DNA of 64,000 nucleotides from Gymnorhina tibicen (GCA_013399875.1 VXAZ01000602.1:147542-211541); one strand, 5' to 3'. Shown: positions 34,301-62,919, counted from the first letter of the stretch. Notes: generated from the sequence alone by a model not told the origin. A program made the numbers and translations.

Positions 34301-37208
34301 GGAATCACGCTGCTCCTGAATGAGGCTTCCTGCTGGGACTGTGCTGGATGAAAGCAGCCCCAAACCCCTGCTGTACCACAGCAGGTGCTCTGTGAAATGA
34401 ACTTTGATCCCTCCAAATCCCGTCATTAACCTGACAGAGCAGTGACATGTGTACTGTTAGGGAGGAGGTGGGGTGGGAAGGGAAGGCGCTTTCCAAAAAT
34501 ACTCCCTGATAACGGTGGCCGAGCAAATGGAGCTTCCAGATAAAGCCCCTGCTCTTGGCTTTGGGGTTTGCCCCTCGCGGTGGGAGCACTCGGGATGTTT
34601 GGATGCTCTGGATTTCACTGAACTTGGCTGTTTTCTCAGCACTTGAGCTCTTCAGTCTCAGTGAAGGGGGTTTCAGGCATCGGTCACTCCTGTGTGGAGA
34701 AGGAGGGAGAGAAAACCTGACCTTATCCAACAAAAATGTTTTGACAGTGTTCGGCTTTGCGGAAACACGGGGAGGGTTTTGTTTGTTTTCCAGTGTGCAA
34801 CAAAAAGACATTTAAAAACCTCAAAACTTGTGACAAAATGGAATATTCACCCGCAGCCCACAGTATGGCTTTGAACTCAGACATGGTTCTGGAGAAACAG
34901 CAGTGCTCAAACCCCACAGTTTCTCCCCATTTTGAAACCTCTTGTCTTCCCTTAACCTCAAGCAAGACTTCAGAGGCTCAGCTGTTAAAGAGTGAGGAAA
35001 AACAGCTTCAGCCTGACATAAAATCTGTCAAACGCTGCCTGTTCGTTAAGTGGAAGGAGGGACAGATCAGAGAGGAGATGAGAAGCCCAAGGAGGACTCG
35101 TAAAAAGTGGCCTCACAAGAGGGAACGTGGATGCTGCTGCTGCTGGTGCCAGGATTGCAGAAGGATCCCGCGGCAAGAGGTTAAAGCAGTTCAGTGGCAG
35201 CTCCTGCGTGCGTGGGGTGCATTAAGCACTCCCAGGTCACTGCTGATCTTAGGCAGGAAGGACTCAGGTGTTACTGAGGGGCACAGGGGGCTGAAGCCGT
35301 GGGTGCCGTGCTGGATGTGCCAGGAGGAGGCTGCAGAGCCCTCACCCTGCAGGATCAGAAGGTTTTACGGGGTGGGAAGAGCAAACCCAGCTCTGGCTGC
35401 AGAATTGTGGCAGTTTGGGCTCTTTTCTGGTCACCTGCCTGAGCAGCCAGCCCTGTTCTGTGGGTGTAGCAGGGAGTGAGGTTTCCAGTGGTGCTGGGAG
35501 CTGCTGGGGTGTGTTCTGGGCCAGGCAGGGCGGTGCAGTTTTGGGGTAGTGCTGTGAGGTTTGGCAGAAGAAATCCTGCAGGGTTCTGCAAGCAGCAGGG
35601 CCTGTGTGCACCCGAGGAGCGCAGCCAAGGGGTCTTCCCAAAACTTCTGGGAAGAAGTCCAGTCTTCAGCAGACTGGTCAGTGCTTTTCCAGGCATAGGT
35701 GATCCATCCTGCGCTTGGCTGCAGGGCCCAGAGGTGAAGGTTTTATTGGGGAGCCATTTCATTAAGGCAAGTGAGGCTGCACACAGCAATCAGCTCTTCA
35801 AAGGCAGCTTCCCCTCACTGATACTCAGCAATCAGCTCTTCAAAGGCAGCTTCCCCTCACTGATACTCCATCACTCTTAAAAACCATCTCTTTCCCACTG
35901 GTTTTTTGGCTGCTCCCTAACAGTTTGGGCCGTTTCCTGTGCTTCCAGAGGATGCTGCTGCCTGTAGGAGGGAGAAAATCCAGCGGGATCTACAACAGGG
36001 CAGGAATCATGGGGTCCACACACCTCTCTGCTGCCCCAGACCACAGATCTTGATACAGGAAACCAGGCTGCAGATACATCTCTGGCTCTGTGGAACCAGT
36101 GTTGGCCCAGGTTCCCCCTGGCTGTTGGCTGGATGGTGTTTCCCTCACTCTGTTGCACACTAATTATTTTAAGTGATTATTTTTTAACAGCTGGCTGTTA
36201 GCAGAGGAAAGGCCAGAGATTTTCCAGTGAGGCTCTACTTGTAATTATGTTTCATAGGGGATGAGGGAGTTTGGCAGAACCTGGCTCCTGCCCTTGTAGC
36301 TCAGACTGGCATTTTGGGCAGCTGGGGCTTGCAGGATTAAGCCCAGCTTATCAAAACATTATCTGAGGTCCCTTGGGAATTGTGCCATCCAGTGTCAATA
36401 CTTGTGCCTGGAAACCTGGCAGTGATGGTCCTGCAGCTCGTGGAGAGACAGACCTGGGAGGAGGAGCTGGCAGAGACCCTGTGCAGCAGGAGCTGTGGGG
36501 TTCACATCCCTCCCGAGTCACGTCTGGCAAGGCTGGAGCTGGGAAGGATCTGTGCCAGGGCTGCCCACGCCCCATGCAGGAGCAGGGGCACATTTTTCCC
36601 CGGGGTCTCTCGGGCAGGAGTGGCTGATGGGAGGTGGATCAGGCTCCTGCTGCTGCCTGTTCTTCTCTGCTCCTGCTTTACTCTTTCACTCAGAGGCTTT
36701 GCTGGTATTTAGGCTGGGCTTTCCCTCCCCTAATCCTGTCTAACGTGGTGGAGTTTAACTCTGGGATCCATCCAGAGACCCCGGAGCAACGCAGGGATGC
36801 CCAGCACACACCTTTCCCTCCGGCCACGCCGGAGCTGAGCTTTTTTTGGAAGCACTTAGTGAGGCAAATGCAGTTCACCCCAAAGGACAGCACTCCCCCA
36901 GAGCCTGGCTCTGCTCAGCCAGGGGCCACACTTAGCACCGAGCCAGATTCCGAACAGTCCCGAACCAGGTTCCTGTTCCCAGGACTGTAAATTTGGGGAG
37001 GGGGAGAGCAAATAAATAAACCTCTCACCAATCTGCCTTTGAATGGAAAGTAAAACACTGCGGGACGTCCCTCCCCCCGCCCCTCCCGTGTGCGTAAAAC
37101 CAACTGGGAACGCTCCCTGGTGCTGGGAAAAGTAAGGCCCTTCTGTTTTGATTTTGGTAGATAATCTTGTGCCGTGGAGGTCAGCCGGGCAAGGCGAAGA
37201 GGTCGTGA
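19306..37208 (+). CDS. WIPI1: WIPI1, WD-repeat phosphoinositide-interacting protein 1 (exons 2-13)
   Basis: A PROPPIN-family seven-bladed beta-propeller. It binds PI3P and PI(3,5)P2 on nascent autophagosomes and endosomes and acts early in autophagy. Twelve exons join with consistent phase to 1264 nt (421 codons plus stop). With the missing exon 1 the protein would be close to the human length of about 446 residues. The diagnostic lipid-binding motif FRRG is present in exon 7 (YEFRRGMKR). Other conserved pieces are [32 protein letters not shown] and the C-terminal region ending KAKRS. WIPI2 is the nearest paralogue, but the sequence and the PRKAR1A/ARSG neighbours fit WIPI1. Both paralogues share the FRRG core, so synteny adds weight. 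Transcription is convergent with ARSG. Only exon 1 is unresolved. Confidence 0.95.
19389..20641 (+). other. WIPI1 intron 2
   Basis: Non-coding. Nothing recognised beyond splice sites. Confidence 0.6.
20642..20811 (+). CDS. WIPI1: WIPI1 exon 3
   Basis: Acceptor TGCCCAG, donor GTGAGA. Encodes [20 protein letters not shown] through [20 protein letters not shown] to LNRQ, part of propeller blades 1-2. Confidence 0.96.
20812..24383 (+). other. WIPI1 intron 3
   Basis: Non-coding. Contains a CR1 end at 21936-22180. Otherwise nothing recognised. Confidence 0.6.
21936..22180 (-). repeat. CR1 LINE 3' end, truncated
   Basis: Starts ACACAGAATGGTAAAG, then TTAGGTTGGAAAAGACC and CAAGTCCAACCATGCCCCAG, continuing to GAAGAACTTTTTCCTAAAGT. 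This is the reverse complement of a CR1 3' end, typically 5'-truncated. Confidence 0.85.
24384..24480 (+). CDS. WIPI1: WIPI1 exon 4
   Basis: Acceptor CCTTGCAG, donor GTAAGC. Encodes [20 protein letters not shown] and on to PPNTT, ending with one base of a Gly codon. Confidence 0.96.
24481..27793 (+). other. WIPI1 intron 4
   Basis: Contains a CR1 end (24617-24760) and a moderately CpG-rich stretch around 26.3-27.1 kb. No exon recognised. Confidence 0.6.
24617..24760 (-). repeat. CR1 LINE 3' end, truncated
   Basis: Starts AGAATCACAGAATAAGCTGA, then GTTGGAAGGGACCCACGAGG, and runs to CTCCTCGAGCTCTGTCAGGC. It belongs to the same CR1 type as 62777-62919, in the opposite orientation. Confidence 0.8.
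27794..27891 (+). CDS. WIPI1: WIPI1 exon 5
   Basis: Acceptor CTGCCAG, donor GTAAGT. Encodes [20 protein letters not shown] to LYDGNTL. Confidence 0.95.
27892..28893 (+). other. WIPI1 intron 5
   Basis: GC-rich, non-coding. Nothing recognised. Confidence 0.55.
28894..28986 (+). CDS. WIPI1: WIPI1 exon 6
   Basis: Acceptor CCCTACAG, donor GTGAGT. Encodes [20 protein letters not shown] to LASASEK, a WD-like blade. Confidence 0.95.
29210..29280 (+). CDS. WIPI1: WIPI1 exon 7, carries the FRRG motif
   Basis: Acceptor TTTTGCAG, donor GTCAGT. Encodes [20 protein letters not shown] then GMK. FRRG is the PROPPIN motif whose two arginines contact PI3P and PI(3,5)P2. Confidence 0.96.
29281..29959 (+). 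other. WIPI1 intron 7
   Basis: Non-coding. Nothing recognised. Confidence 0.55.
29960..30067 (+). CDS. WIPI1: WIPI1 exon 8
   Basis: Acceptor GCTCTAG, donor GTGAGG. Encodes [20 protein letters not shown] then [11 protein letters not shown]. Confidence 0.95.
30068..30439 (+). other. WIPI1 intron 8
   Basis: Short intron with canonical ends. Nothing else seen. Confidence 0.55.
30440..30604 (+). CDS. WIPI1: WIPI1 exon 9
   Basis: Acceptor CCCTCAG, donor GTACGT. Encodes [20 protein letters not shown] through [20 protein letters not shown]. This includes the flexible blade-6 loop region important for membrane contact in PROPPINs. Confidence 0.95.
30744..30851 (+). CDS. WIPI1: WIPI1 exon 10
   Basis: Acceptor CCCACCAG, donor GTAACT. 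Encodes [20 protein letters not shown] then [15 protein letters not shown], the final propeller blade. Confidence 0.95.
30852..32198 (+). other. WIPI1 intron 10
   Basis: Non-coding. Contains a sense-oriented CR1 end at 31277-31483. Confidence 0.6.
31277..31483 (+). repeat. CR1 LINE 3' end, truncated
   Basis: Contains GGAAGGGGCTGCCCAGGGAG and GGGCTCGATGATCTTAGAGG, ending TTTTCCAACC...ATTCTGGGATTCTGTGG. This is a CR1 tail in the plus orientation. Confidence 0.85.
32199..32320 (+). CDS. WIPI1: WIPI1 exon 11
   Basis: Acceptor ACCATTAG, donor GTAAGC. Encodes [20 protein letters not shown] then [12 protein letters not shown], the start of the disordered C-terminal tail. Confidence 0.94.
32321..33003 (+). 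other. WIPI1 intron 11
   Basis: Non-coding. Nothing recognised. Confidence 0.55.
33004..33104 (+). CDS. WIPI1: WIPI1 exon 12
   Basis: Acceptor CTGTCCAG, donor GTGAGC. Encodes [20 protein letters not shown] then [13 protein letters not shown]. The exon ends on a codon boundary. Reading through the donor gives six more codons and TAA at 33123-33125. Confidence 0.93.
33427..33432 (+). terminator. AATAAA, candidate alternative polyA signal in WIPI1 intron 12
   Basis: Lies about 300 bp after the in-frame stop that follows the exon 12 donor. It could end a retained-intron transcript. Confidence 0.35.
35784..35867. repeat. Perfect 42-bp tandem duplication
   Basis: Two identical adjacent copies beginning CAGCAATCAGCTCTTCAAAG and ending TGATACT. 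The identity implies a recent duplication or a polymorphic site. Confidence 0.95.
37161..37208 (+). CDS. WIPI1: WIPI1 exon 13 (last coding exon)
   Basis: Acceptor TTTTGGTAG, then [15 protein letters not shown] and TGA at 37206-37208. It matches the short basic tail of mammalian WIPI1 after EFPP. The intron before it is about 4 kb, so an ORF-based caller would miss this 16-codon exon. Confidence 0.9.
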   Translation: MILCRGGQPGKAKRS

Positions 37209-37700
37209 GGAGAAGCAGAACATCCACGCTCAGGACAGCTGCTGGGAGGTGCTTTGGAAAAGCCAGGAGTTTCGAAGAACAGATCTGTGAGTCCCCGAGA
37301 CGAGAAAAAAAATTACAAATCCGAGGTGGGCCACACTTTTTCCTCCGTGTAAGAGAACAGCTGGCCCTGTCAGCCCCTGTTTTAATCTGTGTCTGGGTGG
37401 GGTGTCAATGTACTGTATGCACATGGCTCTATTTAACAAACTCTATGTTAGAACCACAGTGTAAATGCTAATTTAATCAGATTTGTATGTAACCAGAATT
37501 TTATATACCCATTTGTCCCTTTTCTAATTTATGCTGTTTTATGTGTATAAATGTACTTACAGGAAGAGATATTAAACTTATGTCTTTGTACAGTATATAC
37601 AGACTATTTTAACCCAGGCAAAGTATTTTTGCAGTGATATTAGAGAAGATGACATTTGCTATGTTGAAAGACAGAATAAAGTCACAGTCTGTCCCTGGCA
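37209..37700 (+). other. WIPI1: WIPI1 3' UTR
   Basis: AT-rich sequence after the stop, with ATTAAA at 37571-37576 and AATAAA at 37675-37680 as polyadenylation signals. The 3' end is probably near 37.70 kb. Confidence 0.75.
37675..37680 (+). terminator. Polyadenylation signal AATAAA, WIPI1
   Basis: Canonical hexamer followed within about 20 bases by a GT-rich stretch (CAGTCTGTCCC). ATTAAA at 37571 is a weaker upstream alternative. Confidence 0.65.
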
Positions 37701-38721
37701 GCTCCTGCTGTTCTTTTTGGGGCCCTAGAGGTGTCACTCTGGATTCAGTTTGGGGAGTGGGAGGGGTTTTGGGGGCTGGGGCGGGGGCAGCCCACCTGGG
37801 TGAGCCCACACAAGTCCTCTTACGGCCAAAGAAAGATCTGGGTGTGTAAATCAGAATTGAGAATTGTTTCAGAACACCCTCACTCAGCTGCTGAGAAATC
37901 CCAGTGGTTTCTCGGGTTTCAGTTGCACCTTCATTTCTGCCTTTGCAGCTCCCCAGGCCTTTGCACCTGCCCAGCAATGGCCCCACGGGAGCTGTTTCAC
38001 CCCATCTGTGCCTGCGCTGGGATCGGCAGGAGCAGCTCCTCTGCCTGGAGCCCTGATCTGCTGGGAGACCCCAGGGCAGGGACCCCCCCCCGAGCTCCCG
38101 AAAACACCGCAGTTACACCTTTCTCTTCCCTGCAGAGCCGGTGGGAGCAGCCCCGGTTCTCTCCTGCCGCCTTCAGGGCACAGCCTCTCCCAAACCCGGG
38201 GATGGCACCGCGCAGTCCCTGAGCCCCACTCCGGCAGCACGAGCTGAGCATCCTTCCCACAGGGATGGCAGCCCTCAGGGACAGCCCAGGACCCCCTCCC
38301 TTCCGTCCTTCCTTCCTTCCTTCCTTCCTTCCTTCCTTCCTTCCTTCCTTCCTTCCTTCCTCCCTTCCTCCCTTCCTCCCTTCCTCCCTTCCTCCCTTCC
38401 TCCCTTCCTTCCTTCCTTCCTTCCTTCCTTCCTTCCTTCCACAGACGCTGGGTCCTGCCATGACCCCACTAATGAACCTCAGCTGGTGGGGCAGGTGCTC
38501 TGTTCCCAGAGCACTCCCCTCGTGCCAGCCAGGAATTTTCTCTCTGCAGCCACCAAACGTCCAGGGTCTCTGCCCCAGAAGGGCTGATTGCTCAGAGGCT
38601 GTGCCCCGTCCTCCCCTGCCTTGTGCTCCCACCAGCTGCTCCTGTAAGGTCTCTTCTTAGAGGAAAACCAAGCAAATTTCCGAGGAATTCTGTCCCAAAG
38701 CCAGCTCTCACAGAAGGTAGT
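37701..38721. other. Tail-to-tail spacer between WIPI1 and ARSG
   Basis: About 1 kb between the inferred WIPI1 polyA site and the candidate ARSG polyA signal. The only structure seen is the microsatellite at 38297-38440. Confidence 0.6.
38297..38440. repeat. CCTT/CCCTT microsatellite
   Basis: About 144 bp. Pure CCTT tracts flank a central block of alternating CCTT and CCCTT units. It gives artificial Pro-Ser-Phe-Leu and Lys-Glu-Gly-Arg repeat ORFs. Confidence 0.97.
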
Positions 38722-38727
38722 TTTAAT
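38722..38727 (-). terminator. Candidate polyA signal ATTAAA, ARSG
   Basis: ATTAAA on the minus strand about 220 bp after the ARSG stop codon. No AATAAA was noticed nearer. Confidence 0.4.
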
Positions 38728-38947
38728 CCAAGAGCTGTCTCTTTCCCAGATAAAGAGCCCTACAAAAAGCCTTCCACATGCCCAGGGTCCAAAGGGGACC
38801 CTCTGTGTGCTCCCCCAGACCCACATCCAGCTCACCTCTGCCCGGAGCAGAGGGAACCGCAGCCTCCATCCCTCCTCGTGGCCAACCTCCAGCCCGGAGT
38901 TCACAGACACCAGGCTCGGGAAAGGAGCAGCCTGAGCAATTATTTGC

Positions 38948-56764
<17,817 letters not shown>

Positions 56765-59700
56765 GGTGCCACACGTCCCCTCCCGCCCGCACTGCGGCAC
56801 CGGCAGCTTCGTCTTCCCCAAACTCCCTCTGCTACGTCCCCGTGGATGCAGCTGAGCTTTCCAGGGGCTCTGTCCCTTCCTCAGCTGGTCCCGTGGGGCA
56901 GGGCCGGGGCCTGGGGGTCTGGGTTTGCTCCCTTGGCTGCCGACCGAGCTGCGACACCTCCTCCGTCTTTCACACCCAGGCACAGCTGATATTCCCGAAA
57001 TCGGCGCCAGCAAAGGTGTTATTCTTAGAAGTCAAAAAACACCCTTTGAAGTCACTGTCACCCTATTTATATCTTTGCTTCCTTCCTGGTAAATATCTAA
57101 TTAGACACCAAACCGAAGCAGTATTTTCCTCTCCAGGAGCGGGTTCGATCCGCAGCGGCAGCGGGGCCCCTCCCCTCCCCGCAGCCAGAGGGATGTTTGT
57201 GTCCAAAAACGGCTCCTTCCCTGCAGACTGAGCCCCTTGGCCTTTGGGTAGAGAAGAAACTGCTGGGGCTCTGTCAGTCCATCCTTTGCCTCCTTACAGC
57301 ATCCCCTGCGCAAGGGAAAAAAAAAGAGTCAGGGAGTGCTCCTGCACCCCAGCCCAGGGCAAAACACCTTCTCCAGACACCCAGGAGTGCCTTTGCAGTT
57401 CTTCTGCTGCCTGGTCCACAATGGCTCAGCTGGAAAGGACTGGGAATAAGGAGCGCCCCTTCCCTGCACCCACTGCTCAGGCTGGGATGGTTTCCCCTGC
57501 TCCTGCCACCCCATGCTCCTGCCACCCCGTGCTCCTGCCACCCCGTGCTCGTGCCACCCCGTGCTCCTGCCATCGCGTGCTCCTGCCATCCCGTGCTCCT
57601 GCCACCCCGTGCTCCCTCCCGCTTGCCAAGGGCTGTCTCCCAAGTGCTGCAGGGGGCACAGCACCACGAGGGGGACATGCAGGGCCCTGCCTTCATTGGT
57701 GACAACTGACAAGTGTCTGAAGCTCATTGCCTAAATTTAGTTCTGCTCCCACTGCCCCGCCACTGCCAGAGCAGGCAGCACAGCCCGGCTGCCGGAGGGA
57801 GCCGCTCCCAGAGGCGAGGAGGCAGGAATCCATTCAAACCCAGAAGGCAAAGAACTCCAGGAATACCCAGGATTAAGCACATCCAGCTGCTTGGGGCAGG
57901 ATTTGGGCTCCCGAGATGAAAAGGTTCAAGGACAAACCCCCCAAAGACCAATGGCAGAGACGGAGCTGTGGCAGAGCTCCATGGAGCACATGGAGCTGTG
58001 GAATACGATGTCTTGAACACAAAGTTATGGCCAAAGGGGGATGAAGCTGCAGAGATCTGCCAAAATCCCGCTGGGTCCTGCACCAGGAGCTCTGCCCTGG
58101 CTGTGGAGATGCTGTGGGCATCTGTGCCTGGGTTGGGGGTGGCCAGGACCCAGCTGTCCCCAGCTGGTACCAGCAACCTTGGGGCAGGAATGTGCCGTGA
58201 AGGATGCAGCTCCCATGGGATGGTCAACATAGCCAAGCAGGACAATATCCATTAAGACAAACCGAAAGGGAGAGTAGAGAAGGCAATACTGGGAAACAAA
58301 AGAGAAGCACAGGACAGGAGGAGGCAGGAGAGGGAATACGATGAGCCCCATCTGTAGGCCAAGAGGTTTGTAGCTTTGCAAAGTAAATTATTCCCAGGTT
58401 TTGCTGTTCACATCTTTAAAAGCTTTGGGCTGTCACTTGGATCAGCAGCTCCTGGGCTGTCAGCAGAGCATTGCAGTGATCAGAGACGTGGCTCCATTCA
58501 TAATTCATAGCCCAGAGTGTTAATTTATAAAGCCTGGAGGCTCTCGGTACATCAGCTGACGGGGGTGGGATGCGGTGGGTCGTGGGGCTGAGCCGTGGGA
58601 GGGGGCTCAGCTGTGGGAGAGGCTGCTCAGCCCTGCCCCAACAAAGCCCACGAGCTCAGGTCCTGTTCTGCACCCTCCTGCATCCCCACAGCTCCAACCA
58701 TCGAGATTAGGTCTCTGGACATCTTTGATGGCAGCTAAGTTGCCTTTATTTTCGAAACAAAAATGCCTTTGCAATTTCCTTGGATTTCTTCATGGATGGG
58801 AATTTGAAAGGAGCAGCTCTGCTTGGGTCCTACACCTCCTGCTCAGGGGCTGAGCCCAGCTTGGCCAAGGACAGCACAGAACTGAGCCACCAACTTCATG
58901 GGAACAGCACGGTCAGGGAGACCTCAGCCCCATCCCAGCCCCATCCCAGTGCCCTGTCTGGGACTCTCCACAGGGCAATGGGGCAGGATATCACCCTGTG
59001 CTAGAACTGGGGTTTGGGGCAAAATAAAGCACCAAAGTTGAGCTGAGCCCCTAAGGCAGTTGGTGTTCAGGCTTCCTGGAGGACACACCACCCAATCCTG
59101 CCCTCTGGCACCTCCGCTGACACCCAGCAGCTCCCAGGCCCCTCCCAGGCTCAGCGTGGTCTCTGTGCCAAATCCCAGCCTCTCCAAACATCCTCCGTGC
59201 AGCACCATCCCAGACCCTGTCCCGCTCCTGAGGGGTGGCCCTGCACCCCACAGCGTGCCCCAGGAACCCCCCAGCTGCACCTGCAGCCACGCGGAAAAAC
59301 CCAGCAAACCTCAAAAGAGCCGAACCCACAAACCTCTGTCCCTTCCATTTGCCTTGGGGAGGGATGCCAGGATGACACAGCTAACAAAAACAATCCAAAC
59401 AGTTTTCAAAGGACACTCTCTCCTCCCTAAATTACAGGGAAAGTCATCCAGGGCTGAAATTCATGCATTAGCATCAGACAAAACTTCTTGATCCCTGATG
59501 CTCGGGGGCCGTTTGAAGGCGAGGCGGAACGCGGCGGAACATCCAGACCACATCCCAACCCCGGCAGAGCGTGAGGCCATCGCTTGGCATCAGCTCCGCT
59601 GCACTCTGAGCCCTCTCTGACCCTTTCCAGCCCAAAGCCCCGGGTGAGTCCGGGCTGTGCTGGCTCTGCCCCCACCCCACGCTGTGCACATCCCCCTGCA

Positions 59701-62700
59701 GGAGGTGGGAGCCTCTCTGGGATAAATCCCAGCCCCTGCTCACCACGGCACCAGGACCTGCAGCATCTCCGCTCCCCTCCAGCTCTGCTACAGCCAGACC
59801 CACCCAGAGCTGACCAACCAACTTTCAGCTATTTCTGCAAAAATAAAAATGACTCAGGACAGATTCCCCAGGCTGCCTGTGGCAGGAACATTGCGGCACC
59901 TCGCCTCGTGCCAAGCAGGAAATACCGCACAGGTGGCTGCAGCTGGATGAGCTACCTGGGAGGAATCGCTCCCGGGATCCAAGGCCTCTGGATAACCGGC
60001 GTTGGCAGCGTGCTCCTCGACTGGACACGGCGCACCTGGGCGTCATAGCACGCACCTCGTACCAGGGAGGATTAAACAAATAAATAACCTGCCTTTTGCA
60101 AGCCGGGCAAGGCGCTTCATAGGAACCCGGAGAAGTCCAAACCAGATAAACCAGTTTAGAAAAGCCCCAAAGCCTCTCCAAGCAGGACACTCCAGAGCTG
60201 GCCCCAGAGCAGAGGAGGGGAGATGCCTCTCTGGGATGTCACCGCTGGCGGTGCCACCACAGAGGGGTCACCCGCACAGCGCTGGCAGTATTGTCATGTA
60301 TTTATTACACATTAACCAGAAAGTTTACAAATCTTGGGGCCAGCACGATCATTTTCACATTTTTCACATTCTTTCACATTTTCACGCCTGAAAAATGCAA
60401 AGCAGCGGCTGGAGCCCAGAAAAACCTGCAGCCCTTTGAAGCACACCCAGCTGTGCCGAGCTATCCCCCGCCAGCTCCCGGGGCTCACAACTCACCCGGG
60501 GTGTCCCAGCTCTGATCTCCAGCCCAAACCCGCCCTGGTGGCCCTGCTGAAAGTCCCAGCAGGATCCCCATGCTGGCCACGAGGAGCAGGGAGATAAGGA
60601 CACAGCAAGGGATGAGAAATTCAAACCAGAGCGGGTACCTGCTGTTATCCAGGACCACGCCAGGAGCTCTCAGTGTCTCTCCTCACACCAGCTGGAGTCA
60701 GGAAACTGAGGCAGGCAAGCAGAAATAATGGCTCGGGCTCTGCTGACCCCACAGCTGCTGAGTGATGTGGGATGGGGACATGTCCCCATGGTGAGGCTCC
60801 TGGTGCTGACCCCACTGGGGGATGTCCAGCCACAGCCTGGAGGGGATGGATGGCGGGGCAGACAGGCTTTAGGGGGCAGAAAAATAAAATCAATGTTTTG
60901 TTTGCAACTTCAGCTTGCAGAGATTTTGATTTGGGCAGAGAAGGGCAGCAGGTACCTGTGAGGGGTCTGCCCGTGGGGCAGAGGGGGCAGGAGCTCTGTG
61001 TCTGCCCTCCTGGGCCTCCCCAGTGCTGACATGTTTACCAGCAGAGCTCCGTTCCCAGCACAACCATTCTGACAATGCTCTGAACCGAGTCAGGACTTTA
61101 TTCCAGGAAAAAGGTTTTCTGCTGGAATAGTTTATACCAGTTCCCCTCACAGAATAAGCAGCACCGACAAAAACATACTTCTGCAGATTTACCAGGATTT
61201 CTGCCAGCTCCTGGGACAGGAGAATGTTTTTCACCCAACTCACTGCTGGGTCTTTCAGAGAAAACATTTCACATGCCGAGCAGGGCTGGGCAAACCCCAG
61301 CAGAATAAATGAACTGGAAGTCCCTGAGCCATCCGGCGGCTCAGCGCAGGGGCCCGCGCTCCCCTGCTCTTCCCAGCCCGCCCCGTTCTCCAGCTCCCGG
61401 CTGATTTATGCCCACAGACAGGACGCCTGCTCTGCTTCCCCGTGGCTCACAGAGCCTCAAACGCCAGCCATGCTCCCGGGCTGCTGGCGTTCCCGGGATG
61501 ATGAAGAGGCACGTCCTGGCGCGAGCGCTGCCAGGCACGGGACGGACCCAGTGGATGTGCCAGGGAAAAGAATCCCGGCGAGGCACAGCCAAGCCGAGCA
61601 GCAGGGAAATCGCCCCAAAGGGCGCAAACAGTATGGGGAAAAAAGGGTTTTACAGTGGGGCTGGGAAGCCCTGGGCCGGAGAGGCTGCGGCCACCATCCC
61701 TGTCCCCCCACAGGGCCCCTCCAGCCCCCATCGCTCCCCAAAGCCTTATTGCTCTTGCAAAGCCCAGAGGGAAGGAATGGGAAGGTGAGGCAGAGACAGA
61801 TGCAAAGGACTGACAAGAAATACCAAGGAGCAAATCGCTTTGGGTTTTTCATGCCAAAGATATTTGCATTCTTATTTCTCCCCTGAAGGCACAAACCTTT
61901 CTTGTTGTCCCACAACCACTTGCACTGCCGCTGCCAGGAAGAATTTCAGCACGGGGAGGGTGACCCATTCCCAAGGAAAAGCCTGGAAAATGGGATACTG
62001 GCTCTGCGAGGCCAGAGGGGTGATCACCCTTTATCTGTACCCCTGAAAGGCAGGGCATGGATAAAGGGCAATCACCTCAAAGGTTCTCTCGGAGGAAGGG
62101 GTTTTCCTGTGGGATAGGGAGATATGAGGCTCTCAAGGACACACAGGGCACAGTCCTATGGCTGAATACTCAGATTTCTGATGGATTTCTGATGGATTTC
62201 AGCTTGTTCAGGATTGGGACTGTGAGGAGTGAAGCTCCCTGAGAGCACCAGCACTTGTTGGAGGCAGTGGCTGTTGGACCCGCATTGCCAAGAGAAACCG
62301 GCAGCAGCTTTCCCAGAGTTCCTGAGCAAAGCAACAGACAATTTGCCTCATTTTGGGGAATTTGCAAAACTTTGTCCCAGCTGCCTCCTGCCCTTGGCTG
62401 TCTTGTCCCACTGGCAATCCCATTGTGACAAAGGAAGGGAAAAGCAGCAGAAGGGACTCTGGCCAAACCAAACACAGCAGCCCTTGCAGTGCAGGAACAT
62501 TTTAACCTGGGTACTTTTTCCAGGAGTATGAACCAGGATCAGCAGGTTCCACATTAACCCAGAACACTGTGGTGGGGTCCTGGGCAGATCCCAGGAGGGC
62601 AGGTGAGGAGAGGTGTGGTCACCCACCCGCTCTGACCCCTCTGCTGTTCCCTGCAGGCAGAACTCACCGGCCCACAAGTCACAACAAATGGTGCAAGACT

Positions 62701-62776
62701 CCAAAACCTCCTGGCAGCATCCGTCTGTGCCAGCACACGGAGAACAGGAGCAGGATGCAGCAGCAGCAGTGAGCTG
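56765..62776 (-). other. ARSG 5' UTR / upstream intron region
   Basis: Mammalian ARSG has non-coding 5' exons far upstream of its ATG, so this is probably 5' intron sequence. It holds the 16-bp minisatellite at 57498-57609. No SLC16A6 exon, which neighbours ARSG in mammals, was recognised. Confidence 0.5.
57498..57609. repeat. 16-bp minisatellite, 7 copies
   Basis: Seven units of TGCTCCTGCCACCCCG with single-base variants (CTCGTG, CCATCGCG, CCATCCCG), about 730 bp upstream of the ARSG start codon. Confidence 0.94.
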
Positions 62777-62919
62777 AGGCTGCCAGAGCTCCAAGAGACT
62801 TTGGACAATGCTCTCAGGGATGCCCAGCGTGGGACTGTTGGGGTGTCTGTGCAGGGCCAGGAGTTGGGCTCAATGATCCCTGTGGGTCCCTTCCAGCTCA
62901 GGACATTCTGTGATTTTAG
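62777..62919 (+). repeat. CR1 LINE 3' end, truncated
   Basis: Contains TGTTGGGGTGTCTGTGCAGG, GGAGTTGGGCTCAATGATCC and TGGGTCCCTTCCAGCTCAGG, ending ATTCTGTGATTTTAGG. It is a plus-oriented CR1 tail. Confidence 0.85.

Larger units (their letters stand above)
33105..37160 (+). other. WIPI1 intron 12
   Basis: The 4-kb intron before the last exon. It holds an in-frame stop at 33123, AATAAA at 33427 and a 42-bp tandem duplication at 35784-35867. Several open stretches (for example 34757-35479) lack recognisable domains. Confidence 0.6.

Noticed and set aside
38141..38660. ORFs rich in PSFL or EGRK repeats
   Set aside because: They are translations of the CCTT/CCCTT microsatellite.
61020..61270. 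Possible ancient DNA-transposon or SINE remnant (TATACCAG-type motif)
   Set aside because: Only a short resemblance (AGTTTATACCAG), with no terminal repeats visible. Too weak to call.
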